Shown here piece after piece: positions 22,692 to 32,774 of a DNA stretch of 64,000 nt. The translations under genes were made by a program, and so were the position numbers. Every line of letters starts with the position of its first letter. Position 1 is the stretch's first letter. The notes beneath the pieces were generated by a model. That model was not told the DNA's origin and did no database searches. It worked only from the letters and a program-made list of their open reading frames with translations. Source of the stretch: Adiantum capillus-veneris (Eukaryota; Streptophyta; Polypodiopsida; Polypodiales; Pteridaceae); assembly GCA_014529385.2 (NCBI GenBank), contig CM043962.1, forward strand, positions 35,741,598 through 35,805,597. Reading direction: 5' to 3'.

Positions 22692-23312
22692 ATGGCTGAT
22701 TTTTCATTTGACTTCCAACGTTATGGTCTGACACAGTTTGATGGTGTAGATTTTGTTGCTTGGAAGGAACATATGCTTGTTGCATTGGCGGATTTGGGGT
22801 AGGATAAACCCTTGCATGGTTTATCGGCAAAGCCCAATTCCATGCGTGATGATGATTGGCAGGATCTTGATGAGTTAGCCATGTCTACAATTTGTTTGCA
22901 TCTGGTTGAGTCTGTTTACTGGCAGGTCTCGAGGGAGACTACAACTCATGCTTTATGGCAGAGTTTACATGCTATGTACGCGACATCCATGTCTACAGGG
23001 GAGTATAGTCCCACTTCTATGTCCATGGGAGAGATTGGTCCCACACGCAAGTCTCGACGGCATAGAGACTTGACATGTTGGCATTGTGGACATAGAGGGC
23101 ACATTAGGCGTCGATGTTTCGGGCGTTTGAGACAATGGAGGCGACAGATGCGTGATGCAGATTTGGGCATGACAGATGCTAGTGAGATCAGTACGGTGGT
23201 TACTGAGTATGCTTGTGACGGAATGTCACATTTACATCTAGCTTGTCTTCAGATGATCTTATGTCTACGGATTGCATGTCGGATTGCACATTGTCTTCAC
23301 ATTGGTTACTAG
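22692..23312 (+). pseudogene. Copia gag with zinc knuckle, one in-frame TAG
   Basis: The start MADFSFDFQRYGLTQFDG at 22692 has the usual copia gag opening (FDG...W..HM). A TAG at 22800-22802 (codon 37) sits where tryptophan is common in this family, so TGG-to-TAG is likely; the frame then continues to 23312. Residues near 125-140 form CWHCGHRGHIRRRC, a canonical C-x2-C-x4-H-x4-C knuckle for binding element RNA. Between gag core and knuckle is a short duplicated phrase (SMSTGEYSPTSMSMGEIGPT). The core is shorter than in full copia gags. The protease follows in another frame, so a one-base indel probably separates the two. Confidence 0.8.
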
Positions 23313-24544
23313 ATTCAGATGCTACTTTTCATGTCACGTCGCATCGTGAGTGGTTTAGCACGTTTTCTAGTGGGAGACTTGGTTGTGTGCATATGGCTGA
23401 TGGTGCTGTGTATGACATTGAGGGTGCAGGAGACGTATGTTTGTCCTTGCCCAGTGGTATGAGATTTACCCTACGTCATGTGCGTTATGTGCCAGATCTG
23501 AGACGGGATTTGATCTCAATCAGACAGTTACGGGATAGTGGATGTCGGGTATCGCTGCTTGAGCGATCTTTTGCGTTGCATTTGGGTTCGCTAGTGATTG
23601 CGAGAGGTGCCAGGAGTGGTATAGGTTACCCATTGCATGTGGATCACGCGAGAGACGGTGTTGTCTCTGTGATCACGCAGCCAGGTAGAGAGCGAGAGAG
23701 CAGGCGAGTCTTTCTTGCTTGTGGGTTGGAGGATGCTTTGCATGGAGTGCAGAGTAGTGAGCTCGTTGTGCACACAATTGGGACACGACTTGAGCAGTCA
23801 CACAGAGAGGTGATAGAGTCGGACACGCATGCTTTGCTAGTGACTGAGCAAAGCAGAGAGTCAGTTGTGCAAGATACTTCTATGCAGGATAGACAGGTGG
23901 AGCGGTCTTGCTCTAGTGAGTCACAACAGGAGGACGTTGTGCAAGAGTCTATGCATACGGAGTTAGAGCATGAGAGCTCTAGTGAGTCACAAAAGATTGA
24001 GTGGTCATGTTTGCAGTGGATGATTGCAGAGGAGGCTGAGATGTCAGCGATTATGCAGTCATTCCTTTCTATGCTCGACAGTGAGCATGGGGATATAGTT
24101 GTGCAGGATATGTCTTCTAGCAAACACCTAGAGCAACTGGTTTGCTCTGAGGTTGCACGACAGGTTGATGCGTCTTTTGTGGACAGTCAGGAAATGCATG
24201 TGACTGACATGCCTTGTCAGTCAGAGATGCCTATTTCCAGGGATATATATGTTGATGCATGCTCCGTAGAGCTAGCAGGGCCCGCCAGCATTGCATCGGC
24301 ATTCAGTGGTCTCATGTATGAGATGTTGATCTTGAGACCGGATATCGCAGCTGCAGTGGGAGCATTTGCAGTTGGGGTTGTCAGTCGTTTGTTGACTGAT
24401 GATGGCATAGTGCACGAGGGAGATATGCAGGTATTGCGTACATACTTGCAGTACGTGTGCGGTACGTCTGGTGGTGTATGGACTTACACGGGAGTAGGAC
24501 AGCCGGATGCACAGGATCACAGCCAGCCAGTGGGCATCGGTTGA
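23243..24544 (+). pseudogene. Copia protease fused to RT tail after internal deletion
   Basis: 433 codons. Residues about 20-135 are a copia-type aspartic protease domain: HWLLDSDATFHVTSH is the active-site region, with LDSGAT changed to LDSDAT, and RYVPDLRRDLISIRQL is the typical downstream block. Residues about 150-335 are an acidic, serine-, glutamate- and glutamine-rich linker with partly repeated phrases (SSSESQ). Residues about 350-415 (SGLMYEMLILRPDIAAAVG ... YLQYVCGTS) match the C-terminal end of copia RT just before RNase H. Integrase and the RT catalytic core are absent. The glycine-to-aspartate change next to the catalytic aspartate makes protease activity doubtful. Confidence 0.75.
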
Positions 24545-24610
24545 GAGAGGTTTTCTCTCACCTTTTGTAGTCTTTAGACTAGGTTCCCTTGCTTAAAGGC
24601 ACAGTCGCCT

Positions 24611-24623
24611 TTAAGTGGGAGGT
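24611..24623 (+). other. Polypurine tract of copia element
   Basis: TTAAGTGGGAGGT ends directly at the 3' LTR; AAGTGGGAG-type tracts are typical of plant copia elements. Confidence 0.8.
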
Positions 24624-24813
24624 TGTTGGGGTATAGGCGTCTGTGCCTTGCCCGACCGCCCAGAGTCTGGGCGCCCACTGACTTGTATACCTTATACATA
24701 GCATACGTGTATAGGGGGCTGCTCACTCTTTGAGTCTCCCCACCCATATCTGTGTGTCGTGTGTCTCCTTCTCTCGCTCACTCTCCGTCTGTGGTGCTCC
24801 CCGATCCCCTTCA
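24624..24813 (+). repeat. 3' LTR of copia element
   Basis: 190 bp, matching the 5' LTR except for about four substitutions (GGCGTCTG, GACCGCC and CATACGTG variants), followed by the AGTTT duplication. Confidence 0.93.
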
Positions 24814-24818
24814 AGTTT

Positions 24819-25717
24819 ATGAAGTCCAAAATATGGGGAGAGAAAAGGGGGTCGAATCCTACTTTTGAGGGCTGATTTGGCACCCTTTTGACCGATGGTC
24901 ATGCTCCAATCAGGCCTAGGTTCTCACTTAGGGTTAGGGTTTCAAGGTAGCTGAAGTTTTTTTATGGGATTAGCAGACTTTTTTGCAGCTTGGATAACCT
25001 AGCCTCATCCCTACAATCAAGGGAAGCTGGGAAAATTCCTAAAATATAGGGATGCATCATTTATCCTAACTTTGGTCCTCAAGAGACTAGTCTAGCTGCC
25101 AACAACCCTAGTTGGGCCTACAAAAGTTGAGATCTGGCTAACTTCCTACTTTTTAGAAAAATATCCTAAAATTTAGAAAATATCCTGAAGAGTTAATCTA
25201 AGTGTTTTTAACCCTTTTACTCCTCCTTGGAAGGGCTCATATCGACCTCCCACTTTTTAGGAGACATGGTCAACCCTCCCTACTTTTAAGGTAAAACTTC
25301 TTTGGCAACCTCTCTCTCATCCTAAGCATGTGCCCATAGCTCTCTCAGCTATCTTGTGCTTTTGTGTATACTTTTGGAGGCTTAGTGAAGCAAACCCTCA
25401 GGCCTTTTTGCCGCACTAGAATCTTCTTAGATTCCCTTTGGATACTTATGTTCTTGTGACCTTTGACTCTTTGATTCCCAATTGTTGGGATGGTCAATCC
25501 TAGCAATTGAGAATACTTTGAGAAGCCAACAAAACAAAAATCATGACAACATCTTTACCATTTGACCTGATAATTTTGTGTTTGATCTTCCTACATACTT
25601 CTCACCTTCCCAGTAGTGGCACCTTATCATTTTCAAATCTTCAGTCTACTTTGACAACTATTTAGTGATCCCATTGCCATAATTTGCAATGCTTTTGGTC
25701 ATTCTGGGCCAAAAGAT
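24819..25717. other. No gene recognised
   Basis: About 900 bp between the copia element and the chromovirus fragment. Short open frames only; no motif recognised. Confidence 0.5.
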
Positions 25718-25723
25718 TTGAAA

Positions 25724-26626
25724 TGCATGGATAGAGATTCTAGAATGACCACTAATTTTTGGAAGGGTCTCATTGAGAATTTAAGTACAAGGCTAAGCTT
25801 CTCTTCAGCCTATCATCCCCAAACGGATGGCCAAAGTGAAATAGCTAATCTAGCCATTCTTGATCTACCAAAAGCTTATGTCACAGAAGTAGATCAAAAG
25901 TCTCAATGGGAGAAGTACTTACCCTTAGGGGAGTATGCTTACAATAACACTATACATACTTCTATGGGAAAAGCACCTTTTGAGGTGATAGACGGAAGAT
26001 CAAAAAGTCCCTTGCTACTCAAGGTACATGGGAATATCTTTGCCGCAGATGAGCATAGCTGAGACCTACAAGAATCTTTTCAAAAAATTAAGGATGCTAT
26101 CTCTATCTCACAGCAAAGGCAAAAGGCTGCTACTAATAAGCACAAAAGAACTCAAGCCTTTAAACAAAATGATTGGGTCTTGCTTAAGTTTCCCAAGGCT
26201 CGACTAAGGCACACAACGGGCAAGAATCCTATGGGACACCAAAAGTACTATGCTAAGTAAGCAAAAAGGTACTATGGTCCCTTCCAGATTCTTAGACCAA
26301 TCAACGAGATGGCCTATCAACTCAAGTTGCCTAGTCATTGGCTCATACACAATGCTTTCCATGTAAGCCTACTAAAGCCTTACAAAGGAGAGCCACCTCA
26401 AGAACAAACTATCGAAGACCCGTCGGAGATTGAGGACCAAGAAGAGGTGTTGTAGCTCAAGTCCATTCTTCGATATGAAGACAAGGTATTGAGAGGCGGT
26501 AAGATTATCCGATAATATCTTATTAATTTTAATAACTATCCTTTTGAAGATGCTAGATGGATGCAAGGCATACAATTAAAGGCTAACCTAAACCTTGTCA
26601 ATGCTTACAATGCTTCCCTAGAGTAA
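25724..26626 (+). pseudogene. Integrase C-terminus and chromodomain, broken
   Basis: Reads DRDSRMTTNFWKGL (integrase), YHPQTDGQSEIAN with the third catalytic residue, glutamate, then the C-terminal region [11 protein letters not shown] and a chromodomain-like tail (LINFNNYPFEDARWM). In-frame stops at about 26060, 26260, 26454 and 26515 interrupt it; the first reads TGA where the sibling copy has an arginine codon. In chromoviruses the chromodomain targets integration to marked chromatin. This copy is dead but shows the family's normal C-terminus, including tryptophan where copy B has a TAG. Confidence 0.85.
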
Positions 26627-26991
26627 GCAAATGTAAATATGTTTAAATGAGCAAAGTTTTTGTCTTATAAGACTCTCTTTTTCTTTATTGTGCACAAATG
26701 TTAAGAAGTATGCATGCTTAGGATCAAGTTTGTGGAGGCGACGTCTCCCAAAGTCTCCCAAACACCAAGTAGAGCTTGTCACTCTACTATGGAAGATTGA
26801 TAGGACTAATGCACAGACATGCTTGCGGCAGCTTAGGCTCTCAAGCGCCAAATGGATTAGTCATCCATTCTAAAACGGCGTCGTAGGGTAAAATAGGGGG
26901 ATCCTCTACCTGCTAGAAAAAGGACTAATGATTAGGCTTTATCGTCTTTACCTCATAGTCAAGGATGACTATGATTTCAAGAGAGAGGTAA

Positions 26992-27377
26992 TCCCATAAT
27001 AACTAATATATAATTCTCCTAAATGATTTTCTCATGTTAAAATGATCATTTAATATGGGGAAGTATCAGGGGAGAAGAAGCTAGAATATTGGTAAGGCTA
27101 GCAGACTGGTCACAATAGGGATGCAAAGGAGGGAAAATAGGGATCCAAATGGGGGCCATCTTCAAAAGAGCAATGTGCATGAATGGTGCTTCAAAGACCT
27201 TAGGGTTTAGCCCATTAAGACTTCCAAAATGCTAATGTTCCAAAATTCAAAGGTAAAGTCCAAATGGTCAAGCTTAACAGAATTGGATGCTTTTGTGGAG
27301 ACCATAAAGTCTTCACATATCCCTAGATGGGAGGGGGTGAGCCCTAAAGGTAGGGCAAGAGACAGAAGAGGTGAGAG

Positions 27378-27444
<67 letters not shown>

Positions 27445-28141
27445 GGATTCCCTTAACACAAAGGACATAGTGGACACATGTCAGATTCCTAGCCCAGTTG
27501 CCCCCAAAGTGCATTCAAATCCTATTGGATGGCCATAGAGGTGGACCAATGCAAATTAGGCTAGAGTAAATTTAGTTTAATTCATTTAAAAACACTTGAT
27601 AAAAGAACCAATGAAATTAAGTCTCCTAGAAGATTATTGGACGACCTGCCAAGGGGTCCGATAGGAATCAAGCAGCCTAATGGCTTACTTAATTCCTATT
27701 GGCCAGAAGGATACTCTCACCATCTTCGAAGGTGTGTGAGGTCTTGGGTCTGAGACCGTGAGGGAATTCATGTTGTGTTTTTCAAGTGTAAGCTTTGTGC
27801 TTGAAGCTTCCATCTTCATTGCACCAGCAAGTTATTGAAGGAACACAAAGTATTGTATTGTAAAATGTCTCCCTTGATGGGGGAAACCTATAACACAAAG
27901 CCTTTTGGAGGGGGGACCGGCTCCAAGTACATCCGGTCCTCAGCTGTTGTCAATAGCTTAATTTCTCTCTCTTTTTGAAGTATTGTTCATGCCTAATTCT
28001 AACGAGGTGTTATGCTTTTGTTGCTATGTATCCAACCAATCACTCTTGCTATGTTCATTAGGAATCTATTCTTAATGAATTTCTCACTATGTCTACGTTA
28101 ATTTTCACTACACATAAGTTACTACCCCATTAAATGTTACA
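26992..28141 (+). repeat. 3' LTR of chromovirus copy C
   Basis: Starts near CCATAATAACTAATATATAA, shares AAATGATTTTCTCATGTTAA with the other LTRs, contains a (CA)n run, and ends near TTAAATGTTACA. Boundaries are approximate because no flanking duplication can be tested. Confidence 0.7.
27379..27443. repeat. (AC)n microsatellite in LTR
   Basis: About 65 bp of perfect AC dinucleotides. The equivalent site of the other LTR copies has only a short ACACACTCACACACAC run (38099, 44815), so it has expanded here. Confidence 0.97.
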
Positions 28142-28822
28142 GAGGGGCTTCGTCCCAAAGCTGTAGGGAGGATGACCAGGCAGGCACCTATGAGTGGGAG
28201 CTGCAGAGAGAGACATATATGTTCTATCTCAGGGTAAATGCGGGGAGGGAGACGGAGACAGGCATGGCAATGTGCAAGGATCCAAAGACTCATGATGTTG
28301 ACAGGCCACTAGTTTTTTCTGTAGCATTCTAGATTCCTTTTGCAAATGGAGACTAATTAATTGGGTCTTTGAAGATATACCTAGTAAGTATGTAGCCCTA
28401 TACTTCATTGCATTAGTGATCATAAACATAGGTGACTCATGGAGACGGTATGATGCATGATAAAAAAATCCGATCTTGCCACATGCATTTTTGCGAAAGG
28501 TTGTTAAGTATACAATGTTTATTCTTTTTCTTTTTCCATACTCACAATTGTGACTTGAGAGAAATTATATTAGCTTGAAAAGAATACAACTTTCCTCAAG
28601 CACTACATGTGCCTTGAGGGGACTAGGGTTCTAGTAAGGACTTGTACACAAAAATAGATTGACGATACTCCTACTCCCTTGCCTGTTCTAAGCAGCTCAC
28701 TGCATGAATCGATTCTTCCTTCTTGTCAACTGTCCCTATTCTTGCTCCTACAACATGTATGAGATCAGTGCTCTTACACACAATATCCTCAAATGAGCTA
28801 CATCCAATTTATTCTCAAAAAC
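28142..28822. other. No gene recognised
   Basis: About 680 bp without a recognisable coding region, RNA gene or repeat. Confidence 0.5.
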
Positions 28823-29603
28823 TCAAAAGTTTCTAGACTTCCAGATCTGGTTAAGGTAGCAAAATCTTGTAATTTGTGTGCACATAAAAATGGCCAAGAT
28901 TTGGAAACCACGACCTCCCAAGATAAGGTCATTTGTAAAGAAGATGGTCTTGCAAGTACTTCTTACCCATTTGCAAACCCTAGCGACCAGCCCCCACGAA
29001 GTAAGGCACTTGCATAACAGATGCAGAGGATCTTCAGAGGATGCCCTGCAGCCAGAGCAGGTGTTAGAGCTGATCCCTCTAGCGTGAATCTTAATCCTAG
29101 TAGGCAATGCACCCCAGAGCACTTTCTAGATGAATATCTTTATGTATTCAAGCCCTTTAGTCTCCCAGATGGTGTTGACACTCTTTTGCCAACATTCTTT
29201 TGACCAGTTTTTCTTCCAAATTTTGTTGAGGGGCAAATCAATCCACTTTGTACACCATGACATTATAGGGAGCACTTTGTCTTTCAGCTCTTCAATCAAT
29301 TTCCAACCCATAGATAGGTGGGAATGAGGATGTCAGCAGCTCCAAAAGCCTACTAATTAGAAGCCTTTTGTATAACCCCAGATTACATTGCACCACCATG
29401 AGCTTCACATCCTTCCAACAAAGGCTTATGTCATCCCAAACATGAGAGAGTTTAGAAATTTCTTTGTTGTTTACCATCCGTGCCACATCCCTCCAAAAGG
29501 GATCCATGGATCCCCTTACAAGTTTGGAGAGCGAGGGAAACCAATTGCGAGAGGAATCCTCGAAGTATCTAAAGTTCTCCCCACGTTCCAAGGTTGAAGC
29601 CAC
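28823..29603 (-). pseudogene. Non-LTR retrotransposon (LINE) 3' ORF fragment with RT zinc-binding domain
   Basis: Minus strand. The end of the fragment reads WGALPTRIKIHARGI, then CSGC...HLLCKC, the layout of the zinc-binding domain (zf-RVT) found after reverse transcriptase in plant LINEs (LPT...RGI...CxxC...HLxxxC). The upstream part contains MDPFWRDVARMV and PLNKIWKKNW, typical of the connection region before that domain. One frameshift lies between 29311 and 29292. The RT catalytic core and the 5' part are absent. The function would be target-primed reverse transcription, lost here. Assignment rests on motif layout only. Confidence 0.6.
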
Positions 29604-29668
29604 TTTGTTACACTTTCGTGCTAATTCCCTTGTGCAACCACCCAGCTTCAGGAATGTCTAGAAAGGTG

Positions 29669-29848
29669 CCACGCTACAATTTATATTCTTAACAGACATC
29701 TCACTAAAGACTCATTGTTTATCACCCCGTATGAAGCTTTGAATAGTATAAAGTCAAATGTTTCTATTTTGCGTGTGTTTAGATACTCAGCCTATGTGCT
29801 AATGCCTAGGCAACATCACATGGAATTGGATGATGACGCTTTAAAATA
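29669..29848 (+). pseudogene. Copia integrase C-terminal fragment
   Basis: A 60-codon stretch reads YILNRHLTKDSLFITPYEA, then SILRVFRYSAYVLMPRQ and a terminal LDDDALK before TAA. This follows the copia pattern YLLNR.PTK....TPYEAW...KP.VSHLRVFG..AYVHVP. No other part of the element is visible nearby. It is too short to assign a lineage. Confidence 0.72.
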
Positions 29849-30330
29849 ATCCTTATGACATATAGTTCCAAAACTAAAGGCTACATGTTTTATCATCAAC
29901 AAAGGCCGTTGGCACCAAGTGGGTTTTCAAGTTAATACGATGGTAACACCTATCTCTATAAAGAGCCAAGGCGTGTGGAAAAGGACTATGCATAGAAAAA
30001 GGGCAATGATTTTTATCAAACCATTGCTTCCACCTCGTGCGATCACCATTCATAGCATGTGTGCTTTGACAACATAATATCATTGGATTGTACATTAGTG
30101 GGACATGTTGCTCATTCACGCTAATGAAACTCATATGGTTAATTTTAAGGAGAATTTGAACTTCACTTTTGAGATGTGAGATTTGAGTCTATTACATCCT
30201 TATTTGGGCTACATTGTTGGAGGTTTGATATTGAATTTGTAATCAAGTTAAACATAACAAAACATGTTTAACGCTTGGTCTCCATGAATATGGATATCCG
30301 TAGTTTGATGAAAGAATGAAGGCAAGGATG
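29849..30330. other. No gene recognised
   Basis: About 480 bp; an 86-codon minus frame at 29874-30134 has no recognisable motif and may be chance or a further fragment of the adjacent copia relic. Confidence 0.4.
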
Positions 30331-30974
30331 TCTTATCTATATATGCATTATGAGGCTTGATAGGGATTTTTTTGTTATAACAAATTTATGCATAGCCTAA
30401 GTCACAAGCATTGGCGAGCACTTCAAAGGATCTTTTGCTACCCCAATGGCACTATGTACATTGGGTTATCTTCTCAATGCTAGACAATTTTACCAGCTTT
30501 ATTTGATTTGGGATTAGTGTGTTGCTTATGCAAGTGTCCCCTATGTCTTACCTATATATGATTATGAGGCTTGATAGGGATTTTTTTGTTCGAGCAAATT
30601 TATGCATAGCCTAGGTCAAAAGCATTGGCAAGCACTTCAAATTATAGGATCCTTTGCTACCTCAATGGCACTATGTACATTGGGTTATCTTCCCAATACC
30701 AGAATATTTTACCAGCTTTATTTGATTTGGGATTAGTGTGTTGCTTATGCAAGTGTCCCCTATGTCTTACCTATATATGATTATGAGGCTTGATAGGGAT
30801 GTTTTTTGTCCGATAAAATTTATGCATAGCCTAGGTCAAAAGCATTGGCAAGGATCCTTTGCTACCCCAATGGCACTATGTACGTTGGGTTATCTTCTCA
30901 ATGCGAGATAATGTTATCGTATTTACATGCTTAATTTGATTTGGGATTAGTGTTGCTAATGCAAGTGTCCCCTA
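30331..30974. repeat. Three tandem units of ~215 bp
   Basis: Units begin with TCTTA(T/C)CTATATATG at 30331, 30546 and 30765 and share ATTATGAGGCTTGATAGGG, TTTGCTACC.CAATGGCAC and GCAAGTGTCCCCTA. Units 1 and 2 are nearly identical; unit 3 has a small deletion. No coding potential is visible. Confidence 0.9.
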
Positions 30975-31000
30975 CTGGCTTTTGTTGCATGCTTTTTAGC

Positions 31001-31002
<2 letters not shown>

Positions 31003-31034
<32 letters not shown>
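31003..31034. repeat. (CT)n microsatellite
   Basis: About 32 bp of CT dinucleotides between the tandem array and AT-rich sequence. Confidence 0.9.
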
Positions 31035-31037
<3 letters not shown>

Positions 31038-32770
31038 GCGCTTCAACCTCTCAAGCTTACAACTTGGGAGTTGCAATGTTCTCTTGATGAGCATGGTAGA
31101 GACTATTCTGAATGCCACATGATGGTGTGTGTGTGTCTTTAAATGAAGCTCAAAATTTTTAAGTTATTGCTTTTTATTCAAGATAACATCCTACGAGGAT
31201 ACATGGCATTGGTTATGCTTCTGTAAGGAAATCCATAAGGAGAGGGATCTTGACCTGTTTCCTTCTGCTCTCGTCATGACCCAATTTCGATGCATTCATG
31301 ACCTTGCTTTTGCACTTTTGTGTTTCAATCATTTATTTATATCTATCGATTAAAAGAAGAGGGATTCCAACATGTTTCCTTACGTTTTGGAACCAACCAC
31401 CCCCTCCCCCTCCACACACACACATTACCGTCAATGGAGTATGATACATCATTGTAAGGCTAAGAAATAACAAAGTATAAGGCATTAATGAATATCATAA
31501 TTTAATAAAAAGAAACTACTTTGGATATTAATGAAAAAAATCCAACTCCAATACGACAGTACAACATAAAACAAGTGAAAGGGTCACGACAGCTTATAAA
31601 AACAATAAAAAAATGATAAAATTGTTAAGTTGAATTAAACTGGTATCAGTGTTTGAGAAAAGATTGCCTCAGCTTAGTCTTGAGTAGACTAGCTAGCTAC
31701 AAACCATGGTAAATGGAAGAAAAACCAATATATGTGACAAAGTTGTCCAAAAATTTTACAAATCTCAAAAATTTTGTTTGCATTTCCGGTTTTTTTCTTT
31801 GCGAAGAGGAAACTCAATCAACAGTCGTTTAATAAAAGAGACTTTTTCGAACGTTAACACTGATTGGAATCAAACTATAAAATGCAAAAAATGTAAAACC
31901 TTGTGAAATTGTGAACTGAAAGGTGAAATAAAAAGAACTAATTAATATATGTGTATGTGTGTGTATAGAATTTATTAGAATTATGCAAAGGTGAAGCTTC
32001 ACTTTAGCATTTTAGAACAATAGAATGCAAAAAAAAACATATATGTGTGTAAAATTTTACTAAAATTATGCAAGGTGAAGCTTCACTTTAGCATTCTAAA
32101 ATAGAATGCAAGAAAAGTAAAGACATGTCACGATGTGAAATGAAAGGTAAGTCTCCATCATGCACCGAAAACAATGAAAGTCTCCCTAACCAAACACAAC
32201 ATTAAGGGTTTCTTTTAGAAAGCCAAAAATCTATGTACATTTTTGAAATGTGGCTAACTACATGTTCCTGGACATTCAACTCAATTTTCGCAACATTAAA
32301 GAAAGAACAAAATTAGATGAATGTTACGTATACTAATATAGAATACCATGAACTCCCCACAAATTGTGTTTGGCCCTTTAGCATCTCACATAAATCAATG
32401 AGCACATAAATCAGTAATTTATGAAAACCTTTCATGCGGATAAATGTTTTAAAAGAATCACACTGTGCTTAAAGATATTGTGAACCATGTCACATTGAGG
32501 ATAAAAGATGTAGATATATCCTAATTATGCCTTGCATTTCCCTCCATTCCGGAATACAAAGGTATCAACTTAAATGCATAATATGGTATAGACAATTTGA
32601 AATGTGTGATTAAGATAATAAATGAATAATAAATACTTTATTCTATGCTTACTTTACAACTCATTTACATTGATTTCTAAGTAAAACCTTCAAGCATGCA
32701 AATCATCTCTTCAACGCCCACCTCCTCAACCTCCTGCTCCTCCTCCTCCTCCACTTGCTTTTGGGCGTAA
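31035..32770. other. AT-rich region without recognised gene
   Basis: About 1.7 kb. The only structure seen is a local duplication at 31950-32115. A 66-codon plus frame at 31706-31906 has no recognisable motif. Part of it may be 3' flank of the LOR-like gene that ends at 32775. Confidence 0.5.
31950..32115. repeat. ~85-bp tandem duplication with internal palindrome
   Basis: Two consecutive copies containing TATGTGTGTA, AATTATGCAA and GGTGAAGCTTCACTTTAGCA. The core GTGAAGCTTCAC is a 12-bp perfect palindrome present in both copies. Confidence 0.8.
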
Positions 32771-32774
32771 GTCA

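Larger units (their letters stand above)
21116..24813 (+). mobile_element. 3.7-kb non-autonomous Ty1/copia element
   Basis: Complete by structure: 190-bp LTRs (21116-21305 and 24624-24813), TG...CA ends, primer binding site TGGTATCAGAGC, purine-rich tract, and five-base duplication AGTTT at 21111-21115 and 24814-24818. LTRs differ at about four positions (near 2 percent). The interior encodes a copia gag with zinc knuckle, a copia protease, and only the very end of RT; integrase and most of RT are missing, so it depends on a full-length relative. It is a compact gag-protease type derivative. Confidence 0.93.
25718..28141 (+). mobile_element. Chromovirus copy C: 3' fragment with integrase end, chromodomain and LTR
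   Basis: Begins abruptly within the integrase core and runs through the chromodomain, a 3' untranslated segment and a 3' LTR. Everything upstream of the second catalytic aspartate of integrase is missing. It is the same family as the elements at 1-4226 and 37526-45438 but is a separate, older copy; its LTR is about 1.15 kb and noticeably diverged. Confidence 0.85.

Noticed and set aside
29874-30134. 86-codon minus frame as a gene
   Set aside because: No motif; it overlaps the antisense side of a copia fragment's flank.
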